Below are positions 1-10,581 of a DNA stretch of 64,000 nucleotides, in pieces. The stretch spans positions 5,127 through 69,126 of the forward strand of contig CAYPNF010000045.1 of assembly GCA_964411985.1 (NCBI GenBank), in the 5' to 3' direction. The notes beneath the pieces were generated by a model. That model saw only the letters and a list, made by a program, of their open reading frames with translations, did not search any database and was not told the DNA's origin. Positions within the stretch are counted from its first letter, which is position 1. Every line of letters starts with the position of its first letter. Source of the DNA: CAYPNF01 sp964411985. Its GTDB lineage: Bacteria > Verrucomicrobiota > Verrucomicrobiia > Limisphaerales > J093. A program made the position numbers and the translations under genes.

Positions 1-3000
1 GCCGCCGAACACCGCGGCCATGGCAGTCCCCGAGCCAAGCTGATAGTCCTGCACCTGGTCTTCCGAGGCGAGAGTGATGGTGGAGGAGATGGCCTGGACG
101 CCCCCAGCAGTCCCCTTCAGGACATACGTTTCAGGGCCTAAGGGCCCGAGTTCATAATAACCTGAGGAGTCGGTCCTGGCTTCCACCAGGCTCGTTCCCG
201 CAGGGGTTGTCAATTGCACGCGGGCGTTCGGAACGAACTGCCCTGCCGCATCACGAACATAACCACCGATCATCCCTCCCTCAGCCTGGAACGAAAGTTC
301 CACGCTGGCCGTGCTGGTCGCGAGGAGGTCGATGTCGTCCCGTGTGGCCAGCGGGAGTCCGGTGGAGCCGGCCCAAAGCGAGAAGGATCCGGCGGGAAGA
401 TTGTCCATGGCGAATGAACCATCCTCCTCGGTGATCGTTCCGAAGACTGGGTCCGCCGAGTCGGGAGCGGTTACCGTCACCCACGCGGCTGAAACAGGTG
501 ACCCCTGCGGGTCCCGAATCGTACCACGCACCACGCGGCCCGTGGACAGGGCGACCTTCGTGGGGGTGGGGTTGGACGCGGCGGTGAGGACTTGCTGAAT
601 CTGAGCCAACCCAGGAGCGCTGCCGGAGGCAAGGTAATCACCCGGGGGCAAGTTGGTGAAACGGACCGTTCCGGATGCATCCGTCTTTCCAGCCAACCAG
701 CTGGTGGAGGGCGCGCTATCGGACGTTGGGCGTAGGATCACGGTGGCATCGGCTACGGGCGGTCCGTCGGCGGACTGCGACCGCAATTGCAGGGCCACCT
801 GAAGGGCTCCACCACTCAGCACGGGCGCATGGACCAGACCGCTTGTGGGGATGGGAACACCCTTGGTCGAGGCAAAGCCGATGTCGTTTCCGCTCGCAAA
901 CAGGTCCACGGCTTGACCGTCAAACACCAGGAACGAATAACGCCCTTCGGCATCCGTTCGCGTGCTGGCGATCGTCTCTCCCGCTCGGGCAAGGTCCACC
1001 CGTACATTGGCCGCTCCTGCGGAGGAGGCTGGAAGCTGGACCACTCCGTGCAGGGCAGTCCCTGGGAGATCGAAGCTGGCGACGGCTCTGCGGATAGCCT
1101 GGCTGAGCACGACTGTCTTTCGTCCCTGCTCCAGACCGTTGGCAGGTTCCACTGCCAGGGTGTAGGTGCCATCGGGCAGATTGCCGAAGGCGAACTTGCC
1201 TTGGGCATCTGTGGTGGACATGAGGATGACTCCGTTCGTGCTGGTCAACATCACTGGAGCGTTCACCAGCGAGTTTCCACCCGCTTGTCGGACGGTTCCA
1301 GAGATGGACGCCAGGGGCTGGAGACTCACGTTCAACGAGGTCTGCGCGCCCGGATTCAGCGTGACGGACAGGATCTGCTCCTGGTAGCCCTCCGCCCAGA
1401 CCCAGACCTTTCGAGCCCCAGGCGCGGCCCCGGTGAGCGTGTACAGGCCAGACGCGTCGGTGACAGCACTGGCGTAGTCTGCTGAGCGTTCGTCTAACGC
1501 GACGGAAGCTCCCCAAATGGGCTGAGCGGTGGTGGCGTCCAGAACCTTGCCCGCCAAGGTGGCCGGTGAGGTCAGGGTCAAGTCGACGCCTGGGCGGATT
1601 TCGCCCGCGATCACGGCAACATTCGGGACCGCTGCAGCGCCGTGGCTTACCGCAGAAGCAAGGATCTCATAGGCCCCCGGAGCCAGTCCAGCGAGAGTAT
1701 ACTCTCCACTTGCACCCGAAGTCGTGGTTCGTCCCGGCGAGCCAGATAGCGAGAAGGCCCGGACGGTAGCTCCCGAGACGGGTACTCCGGTTCGGCTTAA
1801 GATCTTGCCCGCGACACCTCCGCCGGTGACCAGTGAGAAGCTGGTGGTGGTCTCATGGCCAGCGAGCACCTCGGCGACTTGCATTTCAGGGGCGATGTAG
1901 CCCTCGGCTTCCAGACTTACCTGATAAGAGCTGTCGGCTAGGCCCAGGATGCGATAGTAGCCCTCGGGGTCCGTTTCAGCAGAGTAACTTTGCCCGTTCG
2001 CCAGGTCTTGGGCCTGGACTTGGGCACCGGCTACCGGTTGCTGTCCCTCGGCCGTTACGGCCCGCCCCACAATGGCTCCTCCCAGACTCACTGCCAACTC
2101 CAGGGGTTGGGCGACGGGCACCGCCACGGTGACCGCAGGGTTGGGTTGGTACCCCTCGACCCAGACTTCGTGTGCGACTGCTTCCAGGTTGCGGAAAGCG
2201 AAACTGCCTTCGGCCGCAGTCTCAGTGAGGTGAATCCGGCCAGTGCTCTCGTTCCTGGCGACCACCTGTGCTCCGGCGATAGGCGAGTTCAGATCGCGAT
2301 CCAGGACTCGGCCCGCGATACTTGCTCCGGCGGCCTGGGCTTTCTGACGATCCAGAAGCGCCCACAACAGGTGGTACGGCCTTGCTCCCGCAGGCAGTGT
2401 CCCCGCGAAATCTACCGAGGCTTGTCCGAGCGCTTGAACGTAGTCGCCCACGGTTGGGCCGATGCTGGTCTGCAGTTCGGTGAAGGACTGCTCCCAGAAA
2501 GCATCCGCACTGGCTGGGCGCAGCGAGTTGCGAACGAGGTTCCAGTCCAAGGCAGTGGCGTCCTCGCCACCGAACCATGTCACGTAGTAGTTGTCCGTGC
2601 CACCATTCTTCAGTTTCGAGAAGAATGGGATGCTGTGTCGTTCGCCTGGGCGAAGCACGAGGCTCGGGCTCTCAGGAGACATGGCCAGAAGCTGGAGGAC
2701 GGTATCACTGGTTTCTGCACTCTTGGATCCGCTCCAGATGGGGTTTCCAGCGGTGCTTTGGAGAGTCACCAAGGGCACAATCAGGTCGGCATCTCCTTCA
2801 TTGGAGAACTCGAGCATGCCCTGGAAGGGACGTCCGACTCGCACCTGGGCCGGGAGCACAAGTGCAGTGTTGAACCGTCCGCCGGATCCGATCCGGATGG
2901 TGAAGGCGCTACTCAGGGTGGAGGATAGACCTTGTTGCGAAGCTGCGACATGGTATACGCCCGGTGCCGCTCCTCGAAGGTCAAAGGTGGCCAGGGCGTT

Positions 3001-6000
3001 GGCGGAGTTCTGAGTGGTGACTTTGAGGGCGTTGTAAGAGGTACCACCGGTGGCAGGACGTAGTTGAATCGCCAGGGATGAACCGAAACCACTGCCGACG
3101 AGAGGCACGGTGACATGGCCTGCGTTTCCTGCCGCGGCCAAGCCGAGGGCCGCCACTCCAAAGGGCGAAGAGGAAACTTTGAGCTCGAAGCCCAGCACTC
3201 CATTTTGAAGCGATTCAGGGACGAGCAGCAAGTAGATGGTTCGTGCCAAGCCGCTCGGGATCCCGAGGCTTGCGTCCACGGAATTCCAGTCTTGGCTGCG
3301 CAAGTCAAAGTCGGTTTCCGTGGGCATGGAGTCGAATCCGGCGTAGATGCGCGTCCGCCCCTTGGAGGCCGCCGCGTTGAGAGTCACCAGGAGATCTTCG
3401 CTGGTCTTCTGCGTGACCTGGTACCAGGACGCCTGCTGCGGTCCGGCAAAGCCGTCGCTCAGCGCTGTGCCGATCGTCAAAGACGGCACGCGCAGCGAAA
3501 CGGGCGGTGACAGGGGAGATCCGTTGTTCTCCCAATGCCTTCCCTCAAACACCTCGCCTTCGGAGTTCGCCACGACTTCCCAACGCCAAACCCCTTCGGT
3601 GCCTCCGGGTACACGGAGGGTGACCTCGTTGATAGTGGTTTCCCCCGGGCTCAGGTTCGCTTCGGTGAGTACGTTGGTGATCTCAAGGCGAGTGACGCCG
3701 CGGGTGGGGGAATCCGCCACCAGCGAGACGCGGTCATGCCAGGGACCCGCAGCTCGCGCGGTTCCTGAGTTGCGGATCTGCCACCGCACGGTGACCAAGG
3801 TTCCTGCCTCCACGTCGGCTGGGCCGCGCACCCAGTCTGCGGCCAGGTCGAGATCGGAATCAGCGGTTTCCACAAACTCATAAGCACCGATGTCCGGGAC
3901 CGCGCCATTGGCGGCGGCAGTGCCCCGGTCGGGGGTGCGTGGGTCGTTGTATCGGGGAGCTCCCATCAGGTCGGTGGCCGAAGCGAGAGCGCCTTTGCCC
4001 GCATCGATGCACGGCGAGCCATAGCCCAGTCGGAAATTCCCCCGTTCCACGTCCCGGTATTTCGGGTTGGTGGAAATGTTGCCTGAGGTTCCCGTTAAGT
4101 CCTGCATCGACCGGTACGAGACAGCAGTGCCGTTGGTAGACCAAACGTTGCAGTTCTGAATGTTTCCGATCGTGCCGAAATCAAACTGGAAGCCTGACTC
4201 GATACTTTCCGTCACCAAGGTGTTGGCGGCATTCATGCTGCCCCCGTGGATGAGCAGAGCGATCCGGTTGTCGTGCAGAGTGCAGTTGATCACCTCTACC
4301 GGAGAGCCAGGGTGGGCGCACACGGCGCGATCAATGCCAGTGAGAATGGTGTTCTGGACGGTCACCGGCCCGCCCCACGCGAGAATCCCATCGTAGAAGG
4401 AATCTGCAATGATGCTGTTCAGGACCTTCACGATCGAAGCACCTTGCGTCTTGATCGTGGCTTTGCCTGGTCCGCCACTTGGACCCCAGCCTCCCTCGGC
4501 GGGTCCACCACCGAAGCGGAATGTGCAGTGATCGATCTCGCCCTCGGCGCTGTCAAACACTACCCAGCGCCAATCCCCTGCGCTCGGCGCACTGTCAGTG
4601 CCGTCCCCGTTGGTGTCCCCACTGGCAGAGTCATCGCGAATCGAAGTGAAGAGAATGGGTTCGGCCACGGTGCCCTTGGCGATCAATTGGCTCTTGGGCT
4701 GCAGACTGATGGAGGCTGCGAGGTCCAACTTGAGAACGGCTCCCGGCTCAATGGTGAGGGTGACGTTGTTGGCCACCACCAGTTCACCCTTGATGCGGTG
4801 CAGGAAGGAGCCTTTCCAGGTCTCATTCGCCGTCAAAGTTCCGGAATGATCGAGTCGCGCGTAGCGGAGATCTGTAAACTCGTTGGAAACCAGGCCTTCG
4901 GCCGATTCCACGCTGATCCCTTTCCATTCGCCGGGCTGCGGCTTCGATCTCTGGCCATCCAGGTTCGTGTCTCCACCGAGGGTGTCGTCGGCGATGGAGG
5001 TGAACACTACGGGTTGAGCAGACGTGCCCGAGGCGACGAGTTGGCCTCCCGTCTGGATGCGAATCTGAGCTCCGGGAGTGACTTTCACGATGCCGCCGGG
5101 AGGCAAGGTAACGACTCCGTTGGAGGCGATGACCAGGCTGTCTTCCACGACGTGCAGGGCGTTGGGATCCCAGGACTCCGCCTGCGAGATGATCCCGCTA
5201 TGCCAGATCGCGGAGTTGTTGATGGTAACCTGCCGCACGGCTTCACCGAGGTATTGAAGATCGCCGTCCTGGAACACCACCTTCAATTCATAGTCTCCAT
5301 CAGGCATACTGGTGGTATCCCAATCGAGCGAACCGGTATTGCTGCGGCGCTCGGCCACGATAAACGCGGAACCATCTTGATAAGCCTGAATGCTGGCGAA
5401 ACCTTCCGCAGCACCGAAGCCGTACGAGGCCCAGCGGAGCAGGGAAACTCCGTGGACGATCCCCCGGATGGGTTCTTCCCAGAAGAACGTGGGGGAAGTC
5501 GCAATCAACACGCTGCCAGTCTGTCCCGGTTTGCCGCTGCTTGCCGTCCCACCGTCGGTGAGAATCTGGCTGAGGTCAAAAGTGTTGCTCGATGTGCAAT
5601 AGAGGGCGATCCGGCCACCACCACCGCCGCCACCGTCCACACTGCCTGGCCCACCCGAGGCCTTGATCGCTCCTGATCCAGCGAGAGTGCGCACGTCCAT
5701 GAGAATGCTCCCACCGCTCCCACCTGCGGTGTTCCATCCACCCGGCGTGCCATTCGCGAAGATTTGCCCATCGATTCGGGAATGGTTCGCGCTGATGCGG
5801 ATCGATCCGCCGCCCGAGCCGCCCGTGGATCCGCCCGAGCCGAGGTCTCGAGGATTCCGTTCATCTCCGTAGAGAGCGTTGGGGGTGCCTCCGTAGTAGC
5901 CGCTTCCTCCAAGCCCCCCGTGGCTGCCGCCTGCATTGGGGGTGGAAGCTGCCACAGTGGTGTTCCCCACGGTTCGACCGGGAAGATAACCACGGCCGGA

Positions 6001-9000
6001 AACGTCGATGATGGAGATCGCGTCCACGTAGAATTCGTTGGTGGCCAAGAGATCGAGCCGGAATTCCTGGTCCGCCGTGGCGGCGGGATGGGTGAGCCAT
6101 GCGTTCGTCAGAAGTGAGAAAGTGCCAACCCGGATCTGCATGGGGTGTTCAGGCATCACGGTCACATTGGTGCCTGCGATGACCAGATTCTCCGCGTGAA
6201 AGACGGCATCCTGGGGCGTTCCGAGGATCGCGATGCCGCGTTTGGATCCGGCATCACCGTCCCATAACCGGAGGATGCCTTCCTTGCCGTTCTGTTTCAG
6301 ATAAACGGAACCGGGTCCGCCGCTGCTGCCGCTGGAAACAGAACCACCCGTTGCGAGCACTTTTTCCAGGACAAACCCTTGATTCGCCCCGTAATAGAGC
6401 GCGATACGCCCACCGCTGCCGCTTCCCCCGTCCACGTTACCTGGTCCGCCGTTGGCCGTGATCGCACCTTCCCCACCGAGGCTGGTGGTGGCGACCCAAA
6501 TACTGCCACCGCTGCCGCCGCCACTGTTCCATCCCCCGCCCGCGCCGTTGGCCGTAATGAGTCCGTCCAGAGTGGTTGATCCTGCGACGAGCCGGATGGA
6601 TCCTCCACCGCTGCCTCCCGAGGGGCTGCCTGTGCCCAGCTCTCGCGGAGTGCGATAGTCGCCGTATGGGCGGTTACTCCTGCCTCCGTAGTAGCCGGTG
6701 CCGCCCAGTCCTCCATAGCTTCCCCCCACATTCCCCTCAGGAGCGCCGACACTGGTGTTACCCACGGTCTTGCCGGGAACATATCCGCGTCCGTTCGCAT
6801 CCAGCTTGGAACTTGCGTCCAGAACAAAATCATTGGTGACCACGATGTCCAGGGCGTACTCCCTGGTGTCAGTGGTGGCATGATGAGTCAGGGTGACCCC
6901 GTCGCTCAGGTGGAGCCGGGAGACGCGGATGGGGATGGAATGGTCAGATAACACCGTTACATTCTTTCCGGAGATGAACACGGCTTCCGCCCGAAATTCG
7001 TTGTCTGCCGGGGTGCCTAGCAGGGTAATGCCAGTCTTGTTCCCCTGGCCCGCGTCAGTTAAATGCAGTTCCGCTTCCTTGCCTGCCTGCTTCAGGTAGA
7101 TGGTTCCCGCTCCGCCACTACTGCCGCTGCTCACGGTTCCGCCCAGGGTGAAAATGTTTCTCAAATTGAATCCGTTCAGGGTGTTGTAATACACCGCGAT
7201 GCGTCCGCCACCTCCGCTGCCTGCGTCGACGATGCCCGGACCTCCGCTGGCCGTCATGGTGCCGGTGCCGGACAAGGTGCCCACATCGAGCCGGATGCCA
7301 CCCCCGCTGCCCCCAGCGGTGTTCCAGCCCCCGCCGGTACCGTTGGCCTGCAAGACGCCATCCAACACCATGTTCTTGGCGGAAATGCGCGCCAATCCTC
7401 CACCCACACCTTCTCTGCCAGAACCAGAACCTAAGTCAGATGGGTCTCGGTAGTCGCCATAGACCGGGTTCGGTTTGCCGTCGTAGTAACCGGCGCCACC
7501 GAGACCGCCGTAGCTGCCCCCGCCGTTTCCGGAGGTGCCTGAGGCGTTGTCCTCAGTCCGTCCAGCGAGGTAGCCGCATCCCGTCAAGTTGACTTTGGAC
7601 GAGTTGTCCACTAGGAAAGTGTTCGTTACGGTGAGGAAGAGCTTGAACTCCTGAGTGAGCGTGGTGGGCCAAGTTGTCAAGGTGGCCCCCTGCAGTAAGG
7701 ATAAGCTACTCACAGTGATCGGCATCTGGTGCTCTGTCGCCACGGTCAGGTTCGTGCCGCTTAGGACGAGCTGCTGCGCGCTAAACTCAGCGTTTTGTGC
7801 GGTCCCCAGGATGCTCCACGCATTCCAACGAGGAGCACCAGGACGGTCAACGAGACGCAGCACGCCCTCTTGGCTGATCTGTTTCAGGTACACAGACCCG
7901 GAAGCTCCCCACTGACCTGAGCTGGCCGTTCCTCCGAAAGAGGTGATGCTGGCCAGATCCAGACCGCTCAGGGAATCGTAGTAGAGTGCCACACGGCCAC
8001 CGCTTCCACCCCCGCCGTCCACGTTGCCCGGCCCACCGTCCGCCGTGATCGCGCCGTTTCCGGAGAGGGAAGAGAACCTCATGTGGATTCCACCGCCGCT
8101 GCCTCCCGCGGTGTTCCACCCGGCACCCGCACCGTTGGCCTGCACGCTCCCGTTCACCAAGGCGCTCTTTCCTGTGATCCGCACCAAACCGCCCCCGCGC
8201 GCTCCTCCGGTGGTTGCGCCCGTGCCCAGTTCGTTCGGATCGCGGTAATCGCCGTACACAGGATTCACCTTTCCGCCGTAGTATCCGATGCCGCCCAGAC
8301 CGCCATAGCTGCCGCCCGTGTTTCCGGTGGAGACCTCGTTTGTGGTATTGTCAACCGTGCGCCCGCCGGTGTAGCCCCGGCCATTCACCTGAATGCTGGA
8401 GGCGGAGTCGATGGTCAGGGTATTGGTGAGGGTGATGAGCAGACGGTACTCCTGTTCCGTTGTGGTGGGCCAGGTCGTCAGCACGGCACCGTCCAGGAGC
8501 GAGATGGAATCGGCATAAAGCGGCATTGCATGTTCTGGAGCCGCCACCAGGTTCGTGCCCGAGATGACCAGTTGCTCGGTCTCAAAGGAGTCCTGCCCGG
8601 GTAATCCCAACGGAGTCCAGGCCGCCGCCCGTCCCGTACCGCGGTCCACCAGGCGTAGTTCGCCCTGGTTGCCGGTCCGTTTCAGATACACCGACCCGGA
8701 GCCACCAGGTTGGCCGCTTCCACTGATCCCACCAAAGCTGGTGATGCCCGCCAAGTTGAAGCCGCCCAAGGTCGCGTAATAGATCGCGATTCGTCCACCG
8801 CTGCCGCTGCCGCCATCCACATTCCCGTTGCCGCCGTCCGCCGTGATGATGCCGCTTCCTGAGAGAGATCCTACATCCATCCGGATAGCCCCGCCGCTGC
8901 CCCCTGCAGTGTTCCATTCCCAGCCGGATCCATTTGCCTGAATGGCTCCATCGATCAAGGCTCGAGTCGCGGTGACTCGGATCAGACCGCCGCCCTGGGC

Positions 9001-10308
9001 GTTGCCAGACAAGGGGCCGGTTCCCAGTTCGTTCGGATTTCGGTAGTCGCCATAGACAAGGTTGGGGTTGCCGCCATAATAGCCTATGCCGCCCAATCCC
9101 CCGTAGCTGCCGCCCGTATTGCCAGAGGCATTCGCATTGGGGCTGTTCCCTTGGGTTCGGTTCGCTGGATACCCTTTTCCAGTGACATCTAGTTTTGAGC
9201 CGGGGTCAATAGCCAGGTCGTTGGTGATGGTTAGCTGGAGCGAGTACTCCATCTCCGCCACTGTGGGCAGAGAGGTCAGGACGGCCCCGTTGGTGAGAAT
9301 CAAGGAACTCACCGCCACGGGAATCTGGTGCTCGGGATGAACCACCAGGTTCGTGCCGGAAAGAACCATCTTCTCAGCGGTGAACCGGCTGTCGGACGCG
9401 ATCCCCAAAGGAGTCGAGGCCGTCGCACGACCATCCGGTCGTCCCATTACCAGGAGGGTTCCCTCTTCATTGCCACGCCTCGAGTAGAAGGAGCCCGAGC
9501 CGCCCACTTGCCCGCTCCCCGCATTTCCTCCGAGGAACGAGACTTTCGCCAAATCAAACCCGCTGAGTGCCGTGTGGTAGATGGCGATGCGCCCGCCGCT
9601 GCCGCTGCCCCCGTCCACTTCCCCTACACCGCCGGTTGCCGAAATGGAACCTGAACCCGAGAGCGTGCCACACTTAAGGTAAATACCGCCACCGCTGCCT
9701 CCCGAAGTGTTCCAACCGGAACCCGTTCCGTTGGCGGAGATCTTGCCGTCGATCTGGGCCGTGGCAGCCGTAACCCGGACCAACCCCCCTCCCGCGCCCC
9801 CGCCTCCGCCACCAGAACCTAGATCCTTGGGGTCCCGGTAGTTCCCGTAAACGGGCACCGGAGTACCTCCATAGAGGCCTCGTCCCCCCAATCCCCCGTA
9901 GCTGCCGCCCGTGTTGCCGTTCCCCGATGGGGTTGGCACATTCCCTACCATTCGGCCGGGCGCGTATCCCTTCCCCGAGACATCGATCGCGGACGTCTCG
10001 TCCACCAGCAGTCCTTGGGTCAGGATCAGTTCCAGAGAATACGTGGTTGTCGCATCGCAGGGTGGGTGCGTAAGCCTTCCGCCTCCGGTGATCGAGAGCG
10101 ACCGGAAGCTGTGCTGGCCGTCCATGGTTACCACACAGTTGTCGATAACCAAGTCTGCACCCTCGTAACTCGTATCCGTGGAAGTGATGGAGGTGTCGCT
10201 GTTGAGGACGACACTGGCTCCCGACGCTAGGGGTGGGCCAAAAAGGAGCAGGCCGGCCAGCAGGCAGGTAGGGGTGCGGGAGGACATGGAGAACAGAGCG
10301 CGAAGCAT
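1..10308 (-). CDS. Giant secreted multidomain repeat protein (C-terminus beyond window)
   Basis: One reading frame stays open from the ATG at 10308 to the left edge (3436 codons), so the C-terminus is missing. The protein starts with a signal peptide rich in Leu and Ala. Six tandem units of about 265 residues follow, each with a Gly-rich SYGGLGG-like motif near residues 137, 402, 667, 932, 1198 and 1463 and an IDVSGKGY-like motif. Residues about 1700-2140 look like a right-handed parallel beta-helix closing with PDIGAYEF. A CARDB-like adhesion domain (about 2149-2245) and a pre-peptidase-C-like stretch (about 2270-2380) come next. From about 2660 onward there are about nine carboxypeptidase-regulatory-like beta-sandwich modules, each with a G-x-V/I-x-G strand and a DG-x-F/Y turn. 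The architecture suggests a cell-surface or secreted adhesin or glycan-binding protein; no catalytic motif was seen. Domain calls are by eye. The divergently placed neighbour is a XylR-like regulator gene on the same strand. Confidence 0.88.
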   Translation of the reverse strand, partial: MLRALFSMSSRTPTCLLAGLLLFGPPLASGASVVLNSDTSITSTDTSYEGADLVIDNCVVTMDGQHSFRSLSITGGGRLTHPPCDATTTYSLELILTQGLLVDETSAIDVSGKGYAPGRMVGNVPTPSGNGNTGGSYGGLGGRGLYGGTPVPVYGNYRDPKDLGSGGGGGGAGGGLVRVTAATAQIDGKISANGTGSGWNTSGGSGGGIYLKCGTLSGSGSISATGGVGEVDGGSGSGGRIAIYHTALSGFDLAKVSFLGGNAGSGQVGGSGSFYSRRGNEEGTLLVMGRPDGRATASTPLGIASDSRFTAEKMVLSGTNLVVHPEHQIPVAVSSLILTNGAVLTSLPTVAEMEYSLQLTITNDLAIDPGSKLDVTGKGYPANRTQGNSPNANASGNTGGSYGGLGGIGYYGGNPNLVYGDYRNPNELGTGPLSGNAQGGGLIRVTATRALIDGAIQANGSGWEWNTAGGSGGAIRMDVGSLSGSGIITADGGNGNVDGGSGSGGRIAIYYATLGGFNLAGITSFGGISGSGQPGGSGSVYLKRTGNQGELRLVDRGTGRAAAWTPLGLPGQDSFETEQLVISGTNLVAAPEHAMPLYADSISLLDGAVLTTWPTTTEQEYRLLITLTNTLTIDSASSIQVNGRGYTGGRTVDNTTNEVSTGNTGGSYGGLGGIGYYGGKVNPVYGDYRDPNELGTGATTGGARGGGLVRITGKSALVNGSVQANGAGAGWNTAGGSGGGIHMRFSSLSGNGAITADGGPGNVDGGGGSGGRVALYYDSLSGLDLASITSFGGTASSGQWGASGSVYLKQISQEGVLRLVDRPGAPRWNAWSILGTAQNAEFSAQQLVLSGTNLTVATEHQMPITVSSLSLLQGATLTTWPTTLTQEFKLFLTVTNTFLVDNSSKVNLTGCGYLAGRTEDNASGTSGNGGGSYGGLGGAGYYDGKPNPVYGDYRDPSDLGSGSGREGVGGGLARISAKNMVLDGVLQANGTGGGWNTAGGSGGGIRLDVGTLSGTGTMTASGGPGIVDAGSGGGGRIAVYYNTLNGFNLRNIFTLGGTVSSGSSGGAGTIYLKQAGKEAELHLTDAGQGNKTGITLLGTPADNEFRAEAVFISGKNVTVLSDHSIPIRVSRLHLSDGVTLTHHATTDTREYALDIVVTNDFVLDASSKLDANGRGYVPGKTVGNTSVGAPEGNVGGSYGGLGGTGYYGGRSNRPYGDYRTPRELGTGSPSGGSGGGSIRLVAGSTTLDGLITANGAGGGWNSGGGSGGSIWVATTSLGGEGAITANGGPGNVDGGSGSGGRIALYYGANQGFVLEKVLATGGSVSSGSSGGPGSVYLKQNGKEGILRLWDGDAGSKRGIAILGTPQDAVFHAENLVIAGTNVTVMPEHPMQIRVGTFSLLTNAWLTHPAATADQEFRLDLLATNEFYVDAISIIDVSGRGYLPGRTVGNTTVAASTPNAGGSHGGLGGSGYYGGTPNALYGDERNPRDLGSGGSTGGSGGGSIRISANHSRIDGQIFANGTPGGWNTAGGSGGSILMDVRTLAGSGAIKASGGPGSVDGGGGGGGRIALYCTSSNTFDLSQILTDGGTASSGKPGQTGSVLIATSPTFFWEEPIRGIVHGVSLLRWASYGFGAAEGFASIQAYQDGSAFIVAERRSNTGSLDWDTTSMPDGDYELKVVFQDGDLQYLGEAVRQVTINNSAIWHSGIISQAESWDPNALHVVEDSLVIASNGVVTLPPGGIVKVTPGAQIRIQTGGQLVASGTSAQPVVFTSIADDTLGGDTNLDGQRSKPQPGEWKGISVESAEGLVSNEFTDLRYARLDHSGTLTANETWKGSFLHRIKGELVVANNVTLTIEPGAVLKLDLAASISLQPKSQLIAKGTVAEPILFTSIRDDSASGDTNGDGTDSAPSAGDWRWVVFDSAEGEIDHCTFRFGGGPAEGGWGPSGGPGKATIKTQGASIVKVLNSIIADSFYDGILAWGGPVTVQNTILTGIDRAVCAHPGSPVEVINCTLHDNRIALLIHGGSMNAANTLVTESIESGFQFDFGTIGNIQNCNVWSTNGTAVSYRSMQDLTGTSGNISTNPKYRDVERGNFRLGYGSPCIDAGKGALASATDLMGAPRYNDPRTPDRGTAAANGAVPDIGAYEFVETADSDLDLAADWVRGPADVEAGTLVTVRWQIRNSGTARAAGPWHDRVSLVADSPTRGVTRLEITNVLTEANLSPGETTINEVTLRVPGGTEGVWRWEVVANSEGEVFEGRHWENNGSPLSPPVSLRVPSLTIGTALSDGFAGPQQASWYQVTQKTSEDLLVTLNAAASKGRTRIYAGFDSMPTETDFDLRSQDWNSVDASLGIPSGLARTIYLLLVPESLQNGVLGFELKVSSSPFGVAALGLAAAGNAGHVTVPLVGSGFGSSLAIQLRPATGGTSYNALKVTTQNSANALATFDLRGAAPGVYHVAASQQGLSSTLSSAFTIRIGSGGRFNTALVLPAQVRVGRPFQGMLEFSNEGDADLIVPLVTLQSTAGNPIWSGSKSAETSDTVLQLLAMSPESPSLVLRPGERHSIPFFSKLKNGGTDNYYVTWFGGEDATALDWNLVRNSLRPASADAFWEQSFTELQTSIGPTVGDYVQALGQASVDFAGTLPAGARPYHLLWALLDRQKAQAAGASIAGRVLDRDLNSPIAGAQVVARNESTGRIHLTETAAEGSFAFRNLEAVAHEVWVEGYQPNPAVTVAVPVAQPLELAVSLGGAIVGRAVTAEGQQPVAGAQVQAQDLANGQSYSAETDPEGYYRILGLADSSYQVSLEAEGYIAPEMQVAEVLAGHETTTSFSLVTGGGVAGKILSRTGVPVSGATVRAFSLSGSPGRTTTSGASGEYTLAGLAPGAYEILASAVSHGAAAVPNVAVIAGEIRPGVDLTLTSPATLAGKVLDATTAQPIWGASVALDERSADYASAVTDASGLYTLTGAAPGARKVWVWAEGYQEQILSVTLNPGAQTSLNVSLQPLASISGTVRQAGGNSLVNAPVMLTSTNGVILMSTTDAQGKFAFGNLPDGTYTLAVEPANGLEQGRKTVVLSQAIRRAVASFDLPGTALHGVVQLPASSAGAANVRVDLARAGETIASTRTDAEGRYSFLVFDGQAVDLFASGNDIGFASTKGVPIPTSGLVHAPVLSGGALQVALQLRSQSADGPPVADATVILRPTSDSAPSTSWLAGKTDASGTVRFTNLPPGDYLASGSAPGLAQIQQVLTAASNPTPTKVALSTGRVVRGTIRDPQGSPVSAAWVTVTAPDSADPVFGTITEEDGSFAMDNLPAGSFSLWAGSTGLPLATRDDIDLLATSTASVELSFQAEGGMIGGYVRDAAGQFVPNARVQLTTPAGTSLVEARTDSSGYYELGPLGPETYVLKGTAGGVQAISSTITLASEDQVQDYQLGSGTAMAAVFGG

Positions 10309-10528
10309 ACGGTTTCCTTGGTTGTGAATCATTCTCAGCCGAAATGGATAAAGCAGACGGATAACGTAAATGGATGGGGGGCAAGCATCCAGCGTCGGAG
10401 ATCTGCCCCTCCGAGGTAGGCGTGAAACAACGACGATCTCTTAGACAAGAAATAAGAGAAACGCATTTAATGTTTACCTATTAGCCTTTTATGGAGCTTA
10501 ATAAATCCTAAGCCCATTCAGATCTATC

Positions 10529-10554
10529 GGTTAAACCTCTCTCCTTCTTTAACC
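10529..10554. promoter_or_regulatory. Inverted repeat GGTTAAA-N12-TTTAACC, possible operator
   Basis: A perfect 7-bp inverted repeat with a 12-nt pyrimidine-rich spacer lies in the AT-rich 273-bp gap between the XylR-like regulator and the giant protein gene, both on the minus strand. No T-run follows it, so a terminator is less likely than a protein-binding site. That it controls the giant gene is a guess from position alone. Confidence 0.25.
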
Positions 10555-10581
10555 ATTTGTGCCGAACCTGGAGGCTTGGCT

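Noticed and set aside
4246..5676. 476-codon open frame on the plus strand within the giant gene
   Set aside because: It is antisense to the coding frame, whose translation has clear beta-helix structure, and its composition has no domain sense.
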